Below, piece by piece: positions 32,414-40,989 of a DNA stretch of 64,000 nucleotides (position 1 is its first letter; each line of letters opens with the position of its first letter). Under the pieces are notes generated by a model. The model had not been told where the DNA came from, made no database searches, and saw only the letters and a program-made list of their open reading frames with translations. The translations under genes were made by a program, and so were the position numbers. Source of the DNA: Caballeronia sp. SEWSISQ10-4 2 (lineage in GTDB: Bacteria > Pseudomonadota > Gammaproteobacteria > Burkholderiales > Burkholderiaceae); contig NZ_JALPRJ010000036.1 in assembly GCF_030464885.1 (NCBI RefSeq), positions 1 through 64,000 of the forward strand, in the 5' to 3' direction.

Positions 32414-33706
32414 ATGCTGTCAAAGGCTGACAATGAATTGATGTGCCGTGTAGAGGGAGACCAGCCTATGGGCATCTTCCTGCGGCGGTTCTGGATGCCG
32501 GCATGTTTGCTGGATGAGATTCCGTCACCCGGCGAAGGGCCGGTTCGCGTCAATCTGGTGGGCGAGCGACTCGTGGCCTGGCGAAATGCCGAAGGCCGGG
32601 TAGGTTTGATGTCCGAGGCCTGTCCCCATCGCGGTGTATCGCTCATGCTCGCGCGCGATGAAGGTGACGGACTGCGCTGCATTTATCACGGCTGGAAGAT
32701 TGATGTCGCCGGACATGTATGTGAAATGCCCGGCGAGCCGAAAGATAGCCGGATGTGCGGACGGGTGAATAACACGACCTTCCCGTGCGTCGAAGCGGGT
32801 GGACTGTTGTGGGCTTACCTGGGACCCGGAGAGCCACCTCCACTTCCACGCTTTCCGTGGATGGACTTGCCGTCGACTCATTACGTCGTGAGAAAAACGC
32901 TCTATAACGTCAACTTTGTGCAGTCGCTCGAGGGTTCACTTGATTCGGCACACAGTGATTTTCTGCATAGCGCAGAGACAAGTGCGTCGGGCGATTACGA
33001 TCAGGATCAAGTACACAGCGACGGCCGACGTTCGCGGCCTTCAACCGATACGTCACCCGAGATCGATGTACGAGAAACCGAGTTCGGCTTTATCTATGGC
33101 GCAATCCGCAAGGCAATGGCTGATCCGGAGAAACTCACGTACGTGAGGGCGACGGCTTATGCGTTGCCGTTCTACAGCATGATTCCTCCCGTGTACATGC
33201 AAGCGTCAGTGCCGCTAGATAGCGAAAACACGGCAATGTATCTTGTCTGGTACGACAACGAACAGCCACTCTCGCCGGTCGAAGTGAAGGCGCACGAAAC
33301 CTTCCTCGGCTTGCGGATGGGAGAGGATCTGCTGCCCGATTATCGCCGTCCAGGACGTGCCGGCAACCGGTGGTTCCAGGATCGCGAAGGCATCAAGTCG
33401 GGTAAGACTTACACCGGGTTGTATGGCACGACCATGCAGGACATTGCCGTGCAGGAGTCGATGGGGCCGGTCCAGGACCGTAGCATCGAGCACCTGGGGA
33501 TGACCGACAAGGCAATTGTTCACATGCGACGCATGCTCATCGCAACAGCTCGTCAGATTCGCGACGGCAAGGAACCAGAAATCCCCGCGCTGAATAGCGA
33601 CTACCGCCAGGTACGTAGCGCTGCGGCGACGATCAATCGCGGTGACGATTGGTGGGAAAAACTTTACGGTGCCGCGTCAACGGCGTCACTGGAAAAGGGC
33701 GCTTGA
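32414..33706 (+). CDS. Rieske-type aromatic oxygenase, phthalate dioxygenase-like
   Basis: 430 residues. The Rieske cluster ligands are Cys70 and His72 (CPHRG) and Cys89 and His92 (CIYHGWKID). The mononuclear iron site is seen in SLDSAHSDFLHSAE (bridging Asp and two His). The length and the N-terminal FLRRFWMPACLLDEIP place it with the phthalate 4,5-dioxygenase/vanillate demethylase-like single-component oxygenases. No reductase gene is in this operon; the ferredoxin system of operon B may supply electrons. Role: ring hydroxylation or O-demethylation of an aromatic acid. Confidence 0.87.
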   Translation: MLSKADNELMCRVEGDQPMGIFLRRFWMPACLLDEIPSPGEGPVRVNLVGERLVAWRNAEGRVGLMSEACPHRGVSLMLARDEGDGLRCIYHGWKIDVAGHVCEMPGEPKDSRMCGRVNNTTFPCVEAGGLLWAYLGPGEPPPLPRFPWMDLPSTHYVVRKTLYNVNFVQSLEGSLDSAHSDFLHSAETSASGDYDQDQVHSDGRRSRPSTDTSPEIDVRETEFGFIYGAIRKAMADPEKLTYVRATAYALPFYSMIPPVYMQASVPLDSENTAMYLVWYDNEQPLSPVEVKAHETFLGLRMGEDLLPDYRRPGRAGNRWFQDREGIKSGKTYTGLYGTTMQDIAVQESMGPVQDRSIEHLGMTDKAIVHMRRMLIATARQIRDGKEPEIPALNSDYRQVRSAAATINRGDDWWEKLYGAASTASLEKGA

Positions 33707-34773
33707 TGCGAGGCCTTGTTCACATCGGAGACGGCAAGCTGGAGTTGCGCGATCTCCCAGCGGTATCAGCGGGTGAGCGTGGGGCGGTTCTCCGGGTGGA
33801 AGGGAGTGCTGTTTGTATCGGAGATGCCGAAACACTCCATGGATATGGTCCGGTGATGGCTACACCTCTGGTACTCGGGCACGAGATCGTGGGGCGCGTC
33901 GAGGATGTTGGTCCTACTGCTCCGCGTGTGCTACAGGCGTTGCGCGGTGCAAGGGTTCTGATCGATGACGCACGGCCTTGCGGGAAGTGCGATTGGTGTC
34001 TGCGCGATCAAAAGCGGTTCTGCAAATCACCGCGATATGGACACATTGTTCAAGACTCGTCTTCCAGTAACTGGGGAGGATATGCAGAGACAGTGACACT
34101 CGACGAGCAATCAGTACTGGTTCCGGTACCTGAAGATTTGCCCATCGATCTCGCGACTTTCGCGTTTCCCGTCGCGTCGGGCGTCGAATGGCTCCACCTT
34201 GGCGCGGAGATCAAGGCAGGGGAATCAGTGGCGATCCTCGGCACGAGTCGGATGGGCGCGGCAACGGCTTTGGTGGCGCTACACGCGGGAGCGTCGAAAG
34301 TCGTCGTGTACGGCGATTCACGTGGCGTAGACGCGATCAAAACCTGTTGGGCAATGGGAGCCGACGTGCGCAGCTTTCCCGCTGCGCCGAAACTCGAAGG
34401 ACCCTACGACGTGGTCGTGGTCGTGACAGAGGCGCCTGTGGAGTACGTCGCGGCTGCGGTGGAAATGGCGGGTCCACTTGGGCGAGTGATATTGGCATGT
34501 ACATCAACCAAACCGTCTGGGATGGAGCCGGAGACGATTCGTCGCAAGGGACTCACCCTCAAAGGCGGACGTGGTGCGTCGGCTCAGTCTCTGAAAAAGG
34601 CGGTGGAGATTGTTTCGACCGAGCGAAAAAGGCTAAAGGGGTTTGCAGGGGAGGTCCACGGATTTGAGGCCGCGGAAGCTGTTCTCAAAGGATTGCTCGA
34701 AGGTGGTGTAGTTCGTGGAGCGCATGTCGTCATTCAGGATGCAGCCTCATCAAGGAGCAACGTCGATGCGTAA
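33706..34773 (+). CDS. zinc-binding alcohol dehydrogenase family protein
   Basis: 355 residues from ATG 33706, which overlaps the oxygenase stop by one base (TGATG). Structural zinc ligands are CGKCDWCLRDQKRFC; the catalytic zinc site is VCIGDAETLHGYG and LGHEIVG; the nucleotide-binding part is VAILGTSRMGAATALVALHAGA. One of the catalytic-zinc residues follows an unusual Cys-Ile-Gly pattern. Probable role: NAD-dependent oxidation of an alcohol or ring-diol intermediate. It overlaps the next gene by 8 bp. Confidence 0.83.
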   Translation: MRGLVHIGDGKLELRDLPAVSAGERGAVLRVEGSAVCIGDAETLHGYGPVMATPLVLGHEIVGRVEDVGPTAPRVLQALRGARVLIDDARPCGKCDWCLRDQKRFCKSPRYGHIVQDSSSSNWGGYAETVTLDEQSVLVPVPEDLPIDLATFAFPVASGVEWLHLGAEIKAGESVAILGTSRMGAATALVALHAGASKVVVYGDSRGVDAIKTCWAMGADVRSFPAAPKLEGPYDVVVVVTEAPVEYVAAAVEMAGPLGRVILACTSTKPSGMEPETIRRKGLTLKGGRGASAQSLKKAVEIVSTERKRLKGFAGEVHGFEAAEAVLKGLLEGGVVRGAHVVIQDAASSRSNVDA

Positions 34774-35758
34774 GCGCCGTTTAGGACGTACCGGGTTTGA
34801 AGTTTCTGAGATTTCATTCGGCTGTGGCGGGACTGCGGGGCTCATGGTCCGCGGTAGCGAGCAGGAACAGTGCGCCGTTCTCGGTAACGCGCTGGAGCAA
34901 GGCATTAATATCTTCGACACGTCTCCAACGTACGGCGGCGGCCACTCGGAAGTTAACCTGGGAAAAACGCTCAAGACCCTCGGAGCATCACCGATCATCA
35001 GTACCAAGATCGACTTTGCCCCTGGCGACCTCGATGACCTGGAAGGTACAATCGTCCGTTCCGTCCAGCGCAGCCAGGAACGGCTGAACCGCGAATGCCT
35101 GGACATCCTGTACCTGCATAGCCGCGTGGGACGTCAACGGGATCTGGCCGGTCGCGTTCTCTCCGTAGACGACGTATTGCAGCCCGGCGGGGTAGCTGAC
35201 GTCATGGAAGGATTAAAACGCAAAGGCATTGTCGGTGCCGTTGGTTTCACCGGTCTGGGTCATACCGACTCGATTCTTGAGGTCATCGAAGCCGACCGCT
35301 TCGACCTTTTTCAGGCGTACTACAACCTCATCAACCCGAGCGCGGCTGCCACGACGGTTGCAGCGTGGCGGGCTCAGGACTACGAGGAGATGATCTCGAA
35401 GGCGTCGAACCGCGATGTTGGCGTGGTCGGTATTCGCGTTCTCGCGGCCGGTGCTCTTAGCGAAAGCGGTGAGCTTCATCGTTTTGCGAAATCCTATTCG
35501 TCACTGTCTCGAGCCGAAGTGGATGCGGACCGCGTGAAGGCGGACGCATTTCGCGCCTTTGTGCCGGAAGGGGGCTCAATGGCCAGTCTTGCGCTGCGTT
35601 TTGCCCTGAGTGAACCCCTGATCAACACAGTTCTGGTGGGTATCTCCGAGCGCTCACATCTCGACGAAGCAATCGCTGCCGCCCAGGCGGGACCGCTGGA
35701 GCTCGAACGGCTCCAGCAGATCGCCGCCCGTTTCCGTGAACTCTATGAAATGGCATGA
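34766..35758 (+). CDS. aldo/keto reductase
   Basis: 330 residues from ATG 34766 behind AAGGAGC. MRKRRLGRTGFEVSEISFGC is the family start; the active-site set is FDTSPTYGGG (Asp and Tyr), ISTKIDF (Lys) and YLHSRVG (His). The C-terminal INTVLVGISERSHLDEAI is the usual cofactor-binding end. This branch includes D-threo-aldose/L-fucose and pyridoxal-type dehydrogenases, so oxidation as well as reduction is possible. Substrate unknown, presumably a carbonyl intermediate of the pathway. Confidence 0.84.
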   Translation: MRKRRLGRTGFEVSEISFGCGGTAGLMVRGSEQEQCAVLGNALEQGINIFDTSPTYGGGHSEVNLGKTLKTLGASPIISTKIDFAPGDLDDLEGTIVRSVQRSQERLNRECLDILYLHSRVGRQRDLAGRVLSVDDVLQPGGVADVMEGLKRKGIVGAVGFTGLGHTDSILEVIEADRFDLFQAYYNLINPSAAATTVAAWRAQDYEEMISKASNRDVGVVGIRVLAAGALSESGELHRFAKSYSSLSRAEVDADRVKADAFRAFVPEGGSMASLALRFALSEPLINTVLVGISERSHLDEAIAAAQAGPLELERLQQIAARFRELYEMA

Positions 35759-37464
35759 CCATGTCTGAGATCCGCCCCTCCGATGGAGTATCGAGTAATG
35801 AAGAGACAACCGACGATCGCCGGTGGGTCCGCCTCTACGCCCCTGGTATCGGCCCGGACGTCGCTATCGAGCCAGCATTGCCGCTTGACGCTTTTGAGGC
35901 CAACGTGTCGAGGCGCCCCGATGCGATCGCGCTCTGGTATTTCGATGCCGCGCTTAGCTTCCGGCAGCTCGGCCAAAAGGTCGACGCCCTGGTTACGGTG
36001 TGGGCCGACCGGGTAAAGAAAGGCGACCGTGTCGTCATCCTGAATCAAAACACTCCGGCAACGGTAATCGGCGTGCTCGCGGTCTGGCGTCTGGGTGCAA
36101 TCGTTGTGCCGCTCAATCCCATGCTCACACGGCGAGAGCTGGTTCACTATCTGCACGACGCGGAACCGTGTGCTGCGATTGTCGGGGCCGAGCAGACCAT
36201 GGCACTTCATGGTGCGATTCTGGACTGGGGAGGCAGCCTTTCTGTCGCAGTCTCGTTTGCCAATGAGTTTCTTCGCGAGGGCGACACGCCTGCTCTTCTC
36301 GGGAAAGTCAGTGAGAACATTGAGATGCCCGACGGATGGAGCCATCTGTCGACGCTTCTCGACGAGCCAGGCACATCGTCTGGCTGGTCGATTGATCGGG
36401 GTGATATCGCCTTCCTGACGTACACGTCAGGAACCACGGGCGAGCCCAAGGCTGCACTCATCACTCACGCAAATGTGGCGTCCAACGCGGAGGTCTATCG
36501 TCAATGGCTGGAACTTACCTCCGATGATGTCCTCTTTGCGGCCGCGCCCTTTTCGCACGTGACAGGGTTGGTCGCCCATATCGCGGCAGGGTTGGTCGCG
36601 GGAGCTGCCGTAGTCATGTGCTATCGGTTCGAAGCAGCCACCGTACTCGATTTGCTGGCGCGCCATCGCTGCACGACGACGGTGGCGGCCATTACTGCTT
36701 ACATTGCGCTCCTCGACCAGCCCGCGTTCGACCCCTCGCGCCTAACCCATTTTCGCAAGTTGTTTAGCGGGGGCGCACCCGTGGCGCCAGCGATCGTCGA
36801 GCGATGGGAGGCAGCGACGGGTGTGTATATCCACAACGCCTATGGTCTGACGGAGACGACGTCGCCTTCGCACCTGGTGCCTTTGGGGCGCCGGGCTCCG
36901 GTGGATGAATTAACTGGCTCGCTGTCGATAGGTGTACCCGTCCCCGGAACACGTTGCCGGATAGTCGATTTGCAGTCGCGGGCCACGGTGCCTTTCGGCG
37001 GAGATGTTGGCGAGTTGATGACCTCGGGTCCGCAGGTCGTCGCGGGGTATTGGCGGAAGCCCGACGCATCGTCGGCTGCATTTGAAGACGGCTGGTTGCG
37101 CACGGGGGACATCGGGCGTGCCGACGCACAGGGCTGGTTTTATGTCGTAGACCGGTCAAAAGACATGATCGTCGCGTCGGGTTTCAAGGTCTGGCCGCGT
37201 GAGGTCGAGGACGTATTGCTTGAGCATCCAGCGATCAGCGAGGCCGCGGTGATTGGAGTGCCTGACAGTTACCGTGGCGAAGCACCGAAAGCGTTCGTCG
37301 TCTTGCGTCCATCGGCGACGATTACGCAAGAGGAGTTGACGCTGTTTTGCCGGGAGCGGCTGGCGTCGTACAAGGTGCCGCGCCTGATCGAGGTCCTCGA
37401 CGAGTTGCCTAAGACCCATTCGGGCAAGGTGCTACGGCGTGTTCTGCGGGAGAAATCGGTATGA
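35755..37464 (+). CDS. acyl-CoA synthetase (AMP-forming)
   Basis: 569 residues, adenylate-forming family. The P-loop-like motif is FLTYTSGTTGEPKAAL, A5 is YGLTETTSP, A7 is GWLRTGDIGRADAQGWFYVVDRSKDMI, and the A10 Lys is near the end in PKTHSGKVLRR. The start ATG overlaps the aldo/keto reductase stop (ATGA); a second ATG two codons later is possible. It would activate a side-chain carboxylic acid to its CoA thioester, feeding the acyl-CoA dehydrogenase, hydratase and thiolase of operon A. Confidence 0.88.
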   Translation: MTMSEIRPSDGVSSNEETTDDRRWVRLYAPGIGPDVAIEPALPLDAFEANVSRRPDAIALWYFDAALSFRQLGQKVDALVTVWADRVKKGDRVVILNQNTPATVIGVLAVWRLGAIVVPLNPMLTRRELVHYLHDAEPCAAIVGAEQTMALHGAILDWGGSLSVAVSFANEFLREGDTPALLGKVSENIEMPDGWSHLSTLLDEPGTSSGWSIDRGDIAFLTYTSGTTGEPKAALITHANVASNAEVYRQWLELTSDDVLFAAAPFSHVTGLVAHIAAGLVAGAAVVMCYRFEAATVLDLLARHRCTTTVAAITAYIALLDQPAFDPSRLTHFRKLFSGGAPVAPAIVERWEAATGVYIHNAYGLTETTSPSHLVPLGRRAPVDELTGSLSIGVPVPGTRCRIVDLQSRATVPFGGDVGELMTSGPQVVAGYWRKPDASSAAFEDGWLRTGDIGRADAQGWFYVVDRSKDMIVASGFKVWPREVEDVLLEHPAISEAAVIGVPDSYRGEAPKAFVVLRPSATITQEELTLFCRERLASYKVPRLIEVLDELPKTHSGKVLRRVLREKSV

Positions 37465-38228
37465 GCAATAGCGCAGGCGCGCCATTTGATTTATCTGGAC
37501 GGGTCGCCGTTGTGACCGGGGGATCGAGAGGACTGGGTGCAGCGGCGGCTGCCGCCTTGGCCGCTGCGGGAGCTCATGTGGTGTTGGTAGCACGTAACCA
37601 ACAATCGCTTGATGAACGGGCCGAAATACTCGCAGGCACTGGTGCGAAGGTTTCCTGCGTCGCTGGAGATCTGTCGCAGCCGGGAACTGCGCAAGAGGTA
37701 GTGAAAGCGACGATCAGACTCGCGGGTAGCGTCGACATTCTCGTGAATTCTGCTGGCGCGATTGCTCGTGGAACGTTGCAGGCCACGTCGGATGGCGAGT
37801 TCGAGCAGGTCATGCGTGCGAACGCATACGGCGTATGGTCGATTTGCCGTGCCGCGGTGGCGCACATGAAACCCGGCAGTGCGATCGTCAATGTTGCATC
37901 CACTGCAGGGCTGATCGGAATGAGCGAGCGCTCGGCCTATGCCGCCTCCAAGGGCGCGGTGGTGCAGATGACAAAAGCGCTTGCTGTCGAACTTGCGCCA
38001 CGTGGTATTCGCGTCAATGCGGTTGCGCCTGGTCCATTTGCAACGGACATGTCGCAACAGAGTCAGGCAGGCGAGCGCTGGCGCATGCTCATTCAGCACA
38101 GGGTGCCGCTCGGTCGCGCCGCTCATCCAGACGAGATAGGTCCACCGATTCTATTTCTGGCGTCTGCGGGCGCGAGCTTTATAACCGGCGTGATTCTTCC
38201 GGTGGATGGCGGATGGACCGCGAGCTGA
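37461..38228 (+). CDS. SDR oxidoreductase, FabG-like
   Basis: 255 residues. VTGGSRGLGAAAAAAL, ILVNSAGAIARG, SIVNVASTAGLIGMSERSAYAASKGAVVQMT (Ser, Tyr, Lys) and GAVILPVDGGWTAS-like C-terminal are classic for SDR. The ATG overlaps the synthetase stop by 4 bp. It may oxidise a 3-hydroxyacyl-CoA or a dihydrodiol formed by the Rieske oxygenase; the sequence does not decide between them. Confidence 0.85.
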   Translation: MSNSAGAPFDLSGRVAVVTGGSRGLGAAAAAALAAAGAHVVLVARNQQSLDERAEILAGTGAKVSCVAGDLSQPGTAQEVVKATIRLAGSVDILVNSAGAIARGTLQATSDGEFEQVMRANAYGVWSICRAAVAHMKPGSAIVNVASTAGLIGMSERSAYAASKGAVVQMTKALAVELAPRGIRVNAVAPGPFATDMSQQSQAGERWRMLIQHRVPLGRAAHPDEIGPPILFLASAGASFITGVILPVDGGWTAS

Positions 38229-38301
38229 CGTTGACGCTGACGGATAGGCGTACACATCGATGCGCAGCGCGCGCATCTTCAAACGAGGAATGAGGAGTTT
38301 T

Positions 38302-39264
38302 ATGGCCGAGATCGTGCTGGGACTGGCTATGTCGCACAGTCCTCAAGTTAGCCAGGAGCCGAAGTGGTGGAGCGAGCAGGCGCGGATGGACCAGAATCGC
38401 ACGCCCTATGAAGAGCTTCTGAAGGGCAAGCCTGACTGGATTGACGAGGAACTCAGTCCAGAGGTTTGGAAGAGAAAGCATAGCGCTATCCAGAGTGCAA
38501 TCGCCGATCTCGCTCAGACACTCGACGATGTCGCCCCCGACGTCGTCGTGTTGATCGGTGATGACCAGGAGGAACTGTTTCTCGACGACTGCATGCCGAC
38601 GTTCTCAGTCTTCTGGGGCGACAAGAGCTGGGACAGGCCGGAATTTATCCATGGCGATATGAGCGTTCCTTCCAGAGCGTCAGTGCTGTGGGCATTTCAT
38701 GGCGAGGCGCCGGAGGCCTATCCGGGTCATCCGGAGTTCGGTCGCCACATCATTGAAAATCTGATGGAGCAAAACTTCGATGTGGCTCAGTACTCACGCC
38801 AGCACGAACAACGCTCTCTGGGACACGCCTTTACGTTCGTGCGGCGCCGCATCATGCGCGAGGACAGGATCATCCCGATGATCCCCGTGCTTATCAACAC
38901 CTACGTTCCTCCGAACCAACCCACTGCGGCGCGTTGCTACGCGTTCGGACAGGCAATCCGCCAGGCGATCGAATCGTGGCCCGGCGCGGAACGCGTAGCG
39001 GTGATTGCCTCTGGTGGACTCAGTCACTTCGTTATCGACAGCGAGTTTGACCGCCAGATACTGGAGGGGCTTGCCAAGGGAGATGGCGAGGCGCTCTCCT
39101 CAGTACCGAGGAGTAAGTTGCAGTCCGGATCTTCGGAGGTTCTGAACTGGATTGCGGCGGGCGGGGCGCTCGAAGGGATGCGCATGACGCTCGTTGACTA
39201 CATTCCCGGATATCGCTCGGAAGGTGGGACGGGCGTAGGCATGGCGTTCGCAAAATGGCTATGA
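38302..39264 (+). CDS. class III extradiol ring-cleavage dioxygenase (LigB-like)
   Basis: 320 residues from ATG 38302, chosen for GAGGAG five bases upstream; the frame is open from 38260. It has GLAMSHSPQVS with an iron-binding His near the N-terminus, VVLIGDDQEELF, and ASGGLSHFVIDSEFDR with the late catalytic His/Glu region, typical of LigB (protocatechuate 4,5-dioxygenase catalytic subunit). No LigA-like small subunit is encoded nearby, and the protein is longer than a plain LigB, as in single-subunit gallate or methylgallate dioxygenases. It would open a catechol- or gallate-type ring. Confidence 0.84.
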   Translation: MAEIVLGLAMSHSPQVSQEPKWWSEQARMDQNRTPYEELLKGKPDWIDEELSPEVWKRKHSAIQSAIADLAQTLDDVAPDVVVLIGDDQEELFLDDCMPTFSVFWGDKSWDRPEFIHGDMSVPSRASVLWAFHGEAPEAYPGHPEFGRHIIENLMEQNFDVAQYSRQHEQRSLGHAFTFVRRRIMREDRIIPMIPVLINTYVPPNQPTAARCYAFGQAIRQAIESWPGAERVAVIASGGLSHFVIDSEFDRQILEGLAKGDGEALSSVPRSKLQSGSSEVLNWIAAGGALEGMRMTLVDYIPGYRSEGGTGVGMAFAKWL

Positions 39265-39656
39265 ACCCAGACCGACCACACCGCGAGTCTTTTGATCTGG
39301 AAGGGATTTCGCATACCGTGCCGATTCCTTTTGGCACCCGAGTCGGGGACATGCTGTTCTCCTCCGGAATCATGGGAGTCGACCAGTCGACAGGTAGTCT
39401 GGCCGAGGGTCTCTCTGCGCAGGTCCGATTCGCTTTCGCAAACATGGAAAGGCTGTTGAAAAAGGCTGGAGGCGATTTGGGCGATGTCGGCCATGTCCGG
39501 GTGCTCGTTAGCGAGGAGGGGCATCGCGCTGCTGTTAACGAAGAATGGCTGCGCGCTTTCCCTGACGCGCATGACCGTCCCGCTCGCCATACAGTCGTGT
39601 CCGCGCTCCGAGGCGGCATGCTTGTTCAACTCGAAATCATAGCCGTACTGAAATGA
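39255..39656 (+). CDS. RidA/YjgF family protein
   Basis: 133 residues, overlapping the dioxygenase gene by 10 bp and the next gene by 4 bp. It has SGIMGVDQSTGSLAEGLSAQVRFAFANMERLL and a DVGHVRVLVSEEGHR strand, with a C-terminal PARHTVVSALRGGMLVQLEIIAVLK carrying the place of the conserved Arg. RidA proteins hydrolyse reactive imines or enamines. In catabolic operons they often act as enol/keto or hydrolytic helpers. The exact job here is not known. Confidence 0.82.
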   Translation: MAMNPDRPHRESFDLEGISHTVPIPFGTRVGDMLFSSGIMGVDQSTGSLAEGLSAQVRFAFANMERLLKKAGGDLGDVGHVRVLVSEEGHRAAVNEEWLRAFPDAHDRPARHTVVSALRGGMLVQLEIIAVLK

Positions 39657-40330
39657 CCAACGTGAACGATTCAACGATCCTGGAGCGGCTGGGCCGGCTT
39701 GACACCTGTGCCGTTTCCGACAGCCTGGACAAGCTCTCTCTCAAAGGCACAGTCACAGGACTCTCACCGCTATCGTGTCTCGCGAAAGTATACGGACGCG
39801 TTATGACTGTGAAACTGGTGAAGGTCGATGAGGTTTCGAACAAAGGAACGCCGACTCCGCACCTCGGTGCGCGGGCGATCGAAATGGCGCAGAAGGGAGA
39901 CGTCATCGTAGTCGAACAGCGTACCGGAATCGTCGCTGGATCCTGGGGCGGAATTTTGTCGACTGGCGCAAAAGTTCGGGGGATCGCAGGTGTTATCTCT
40001 GACGGGCTAGTGCGTGACGTTGACGAAGCGCGTGGATTGGGATTCCCGATCTATGCGCGTGGCTCGACGGCCCTCACAGCGCGTGGCCGGGTTGCCGAAC
40101 TGGAGACGGGCGGAACAGTGCAGATCGCGGACGCAACTGTGCAAACAGGCGATTACGTGATTGCAGATGGAACCGCCGTCGTGTTCGTTTCAGCCTCGCA
40201 CATCACCGCTGTCCTCGACACAGCAGAGCAGATAGCAGCTCGCGAAAGCATCATGAGCAAGGCTTTGATGGAGGGGATGTCGATTACGGATGTCATGGGT
40301 GCCGACTACGAGGAGATGCTGAAGCGATGA
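39653..40330 (+). CDS. RraA-like aldolase, first of three
   Basis: 225 residues of the RraA/HMG-CHA aldolase family. The signature GVISDGLVRDVDEARGLGFPIYARG contains the Arg-Asp pair used for metal and substrate binding. In meta-cleavage of protocatechuate and gallate, such enzymes (LigK/GalC) split 4-carboxy-4-hydroxy-2-oxoadipate into pyruvate and oxaloacetate. The gene overlaps both neighbours by 4 bp. Confidence 0.82.
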   Translation: MTNVNDSTILERLGRLDTCAVSDSLDKLSLKGTVTGLSPLSCLAKVYGRVMTVKLVKVDEVSNKGTPTPHLGARAIEMAQKGDVIVVEQRTGIVAGSWGGILSTGAKVRGIAGVISDGLVRDVDEARGLGFPIYARGSTALTARGRVAELETGGTVQIADATVQTGDYVIADGTAVVFVSASHITAVLDTAEQIAARESIMSKALMEGMSITDVMGADYEEMLKR

Positions 40331-40989
40331 ATCAGGACCGAAATGTTGAACGTGCAGCCTCGCTCGACTGCGCAACTTTGAGCGATGCATTGGATCGCCT
40401 TGGAATCCACGGGCAATGTGCCTGGATCAAGGCTCGTGCTGACGAGTTCCGGTTGACGGGACGAGCCTTCACGCTTCTTTACGGGCCGGCGTCCAAGCCC
40501 GCTGGTACGGTCGGCGACTATATCGATGACGTTCCTCCCGGATCGGTTGTCGTCCTCGACAACGGGGGCCGTGAAGATGTAACAGTGTGGGGAGATATCT
40601 TGACGGAGATCGCTCATCGTAGAGGGATTGCCGGTACAGTCATAGACGGAATCTGTCGCGACGTCGCGCTCTGTCGCAAGCTCGGATACCCGGTGTTTTC
40701 TCGCGGACATTGGATGCGAACTGGCAAGGATCGTGTGCAGGTGGAGGCCACTGGAGTCGTGGTTTCAATTGGATCGGTTCGCGTCGCGCCAGGCGACCTC
40801 GTGCGCGGCGATGCGGATGGTGTAGTGGTCCTACCCAGCGCCCATGAGGACGCCATCCTTGATGCGGCTGAGGAGATTTCGCGTGCCGAAGACGCAATTC
40901 GCGCTCTCGCAGGAAAGGGTGCTCGGCTAGACGAGGCTCGCCGTCAGTTTGGGTACCACCGCCTTCAATCTTTGAAGGACTCAGCATGA
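40327..40989 (+). CDS. RraA-like aldolase, second of three
   Basis: 220 residues, same family as its two neighbours but clearly diverged. The signature is GTVIDGICRDVALCRKLGYPVFSRG, so the Arg-Asp pair is kept. It overlaps both flanking genes by 4 bp. It could be a subunit of a mixed trimer/hexamer with the other two or have its own substrate (for example decarboxylation of oxaloacetate, a known side activity of the family). Confidence 0.82.
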   Translation: MNQDRNVERAASLDCATLSDALDRLGIHGQCAWIKARADEFRLTGRAFTLLYGPASKPAGTVGDYIDDVPPGSVVVLDNGGREDVTVWGDILTEIAHRRGIAGTVIDGICRDVALCRKLGYPVFSRGHWMRTGKDRVQVEATGVVVSIGSVRVAPGDLVRGDADGVVVLPSAHEDAILDAAEEISRAEDAIRALAGKGARLDEARRQFGYHRLQSLKDSA

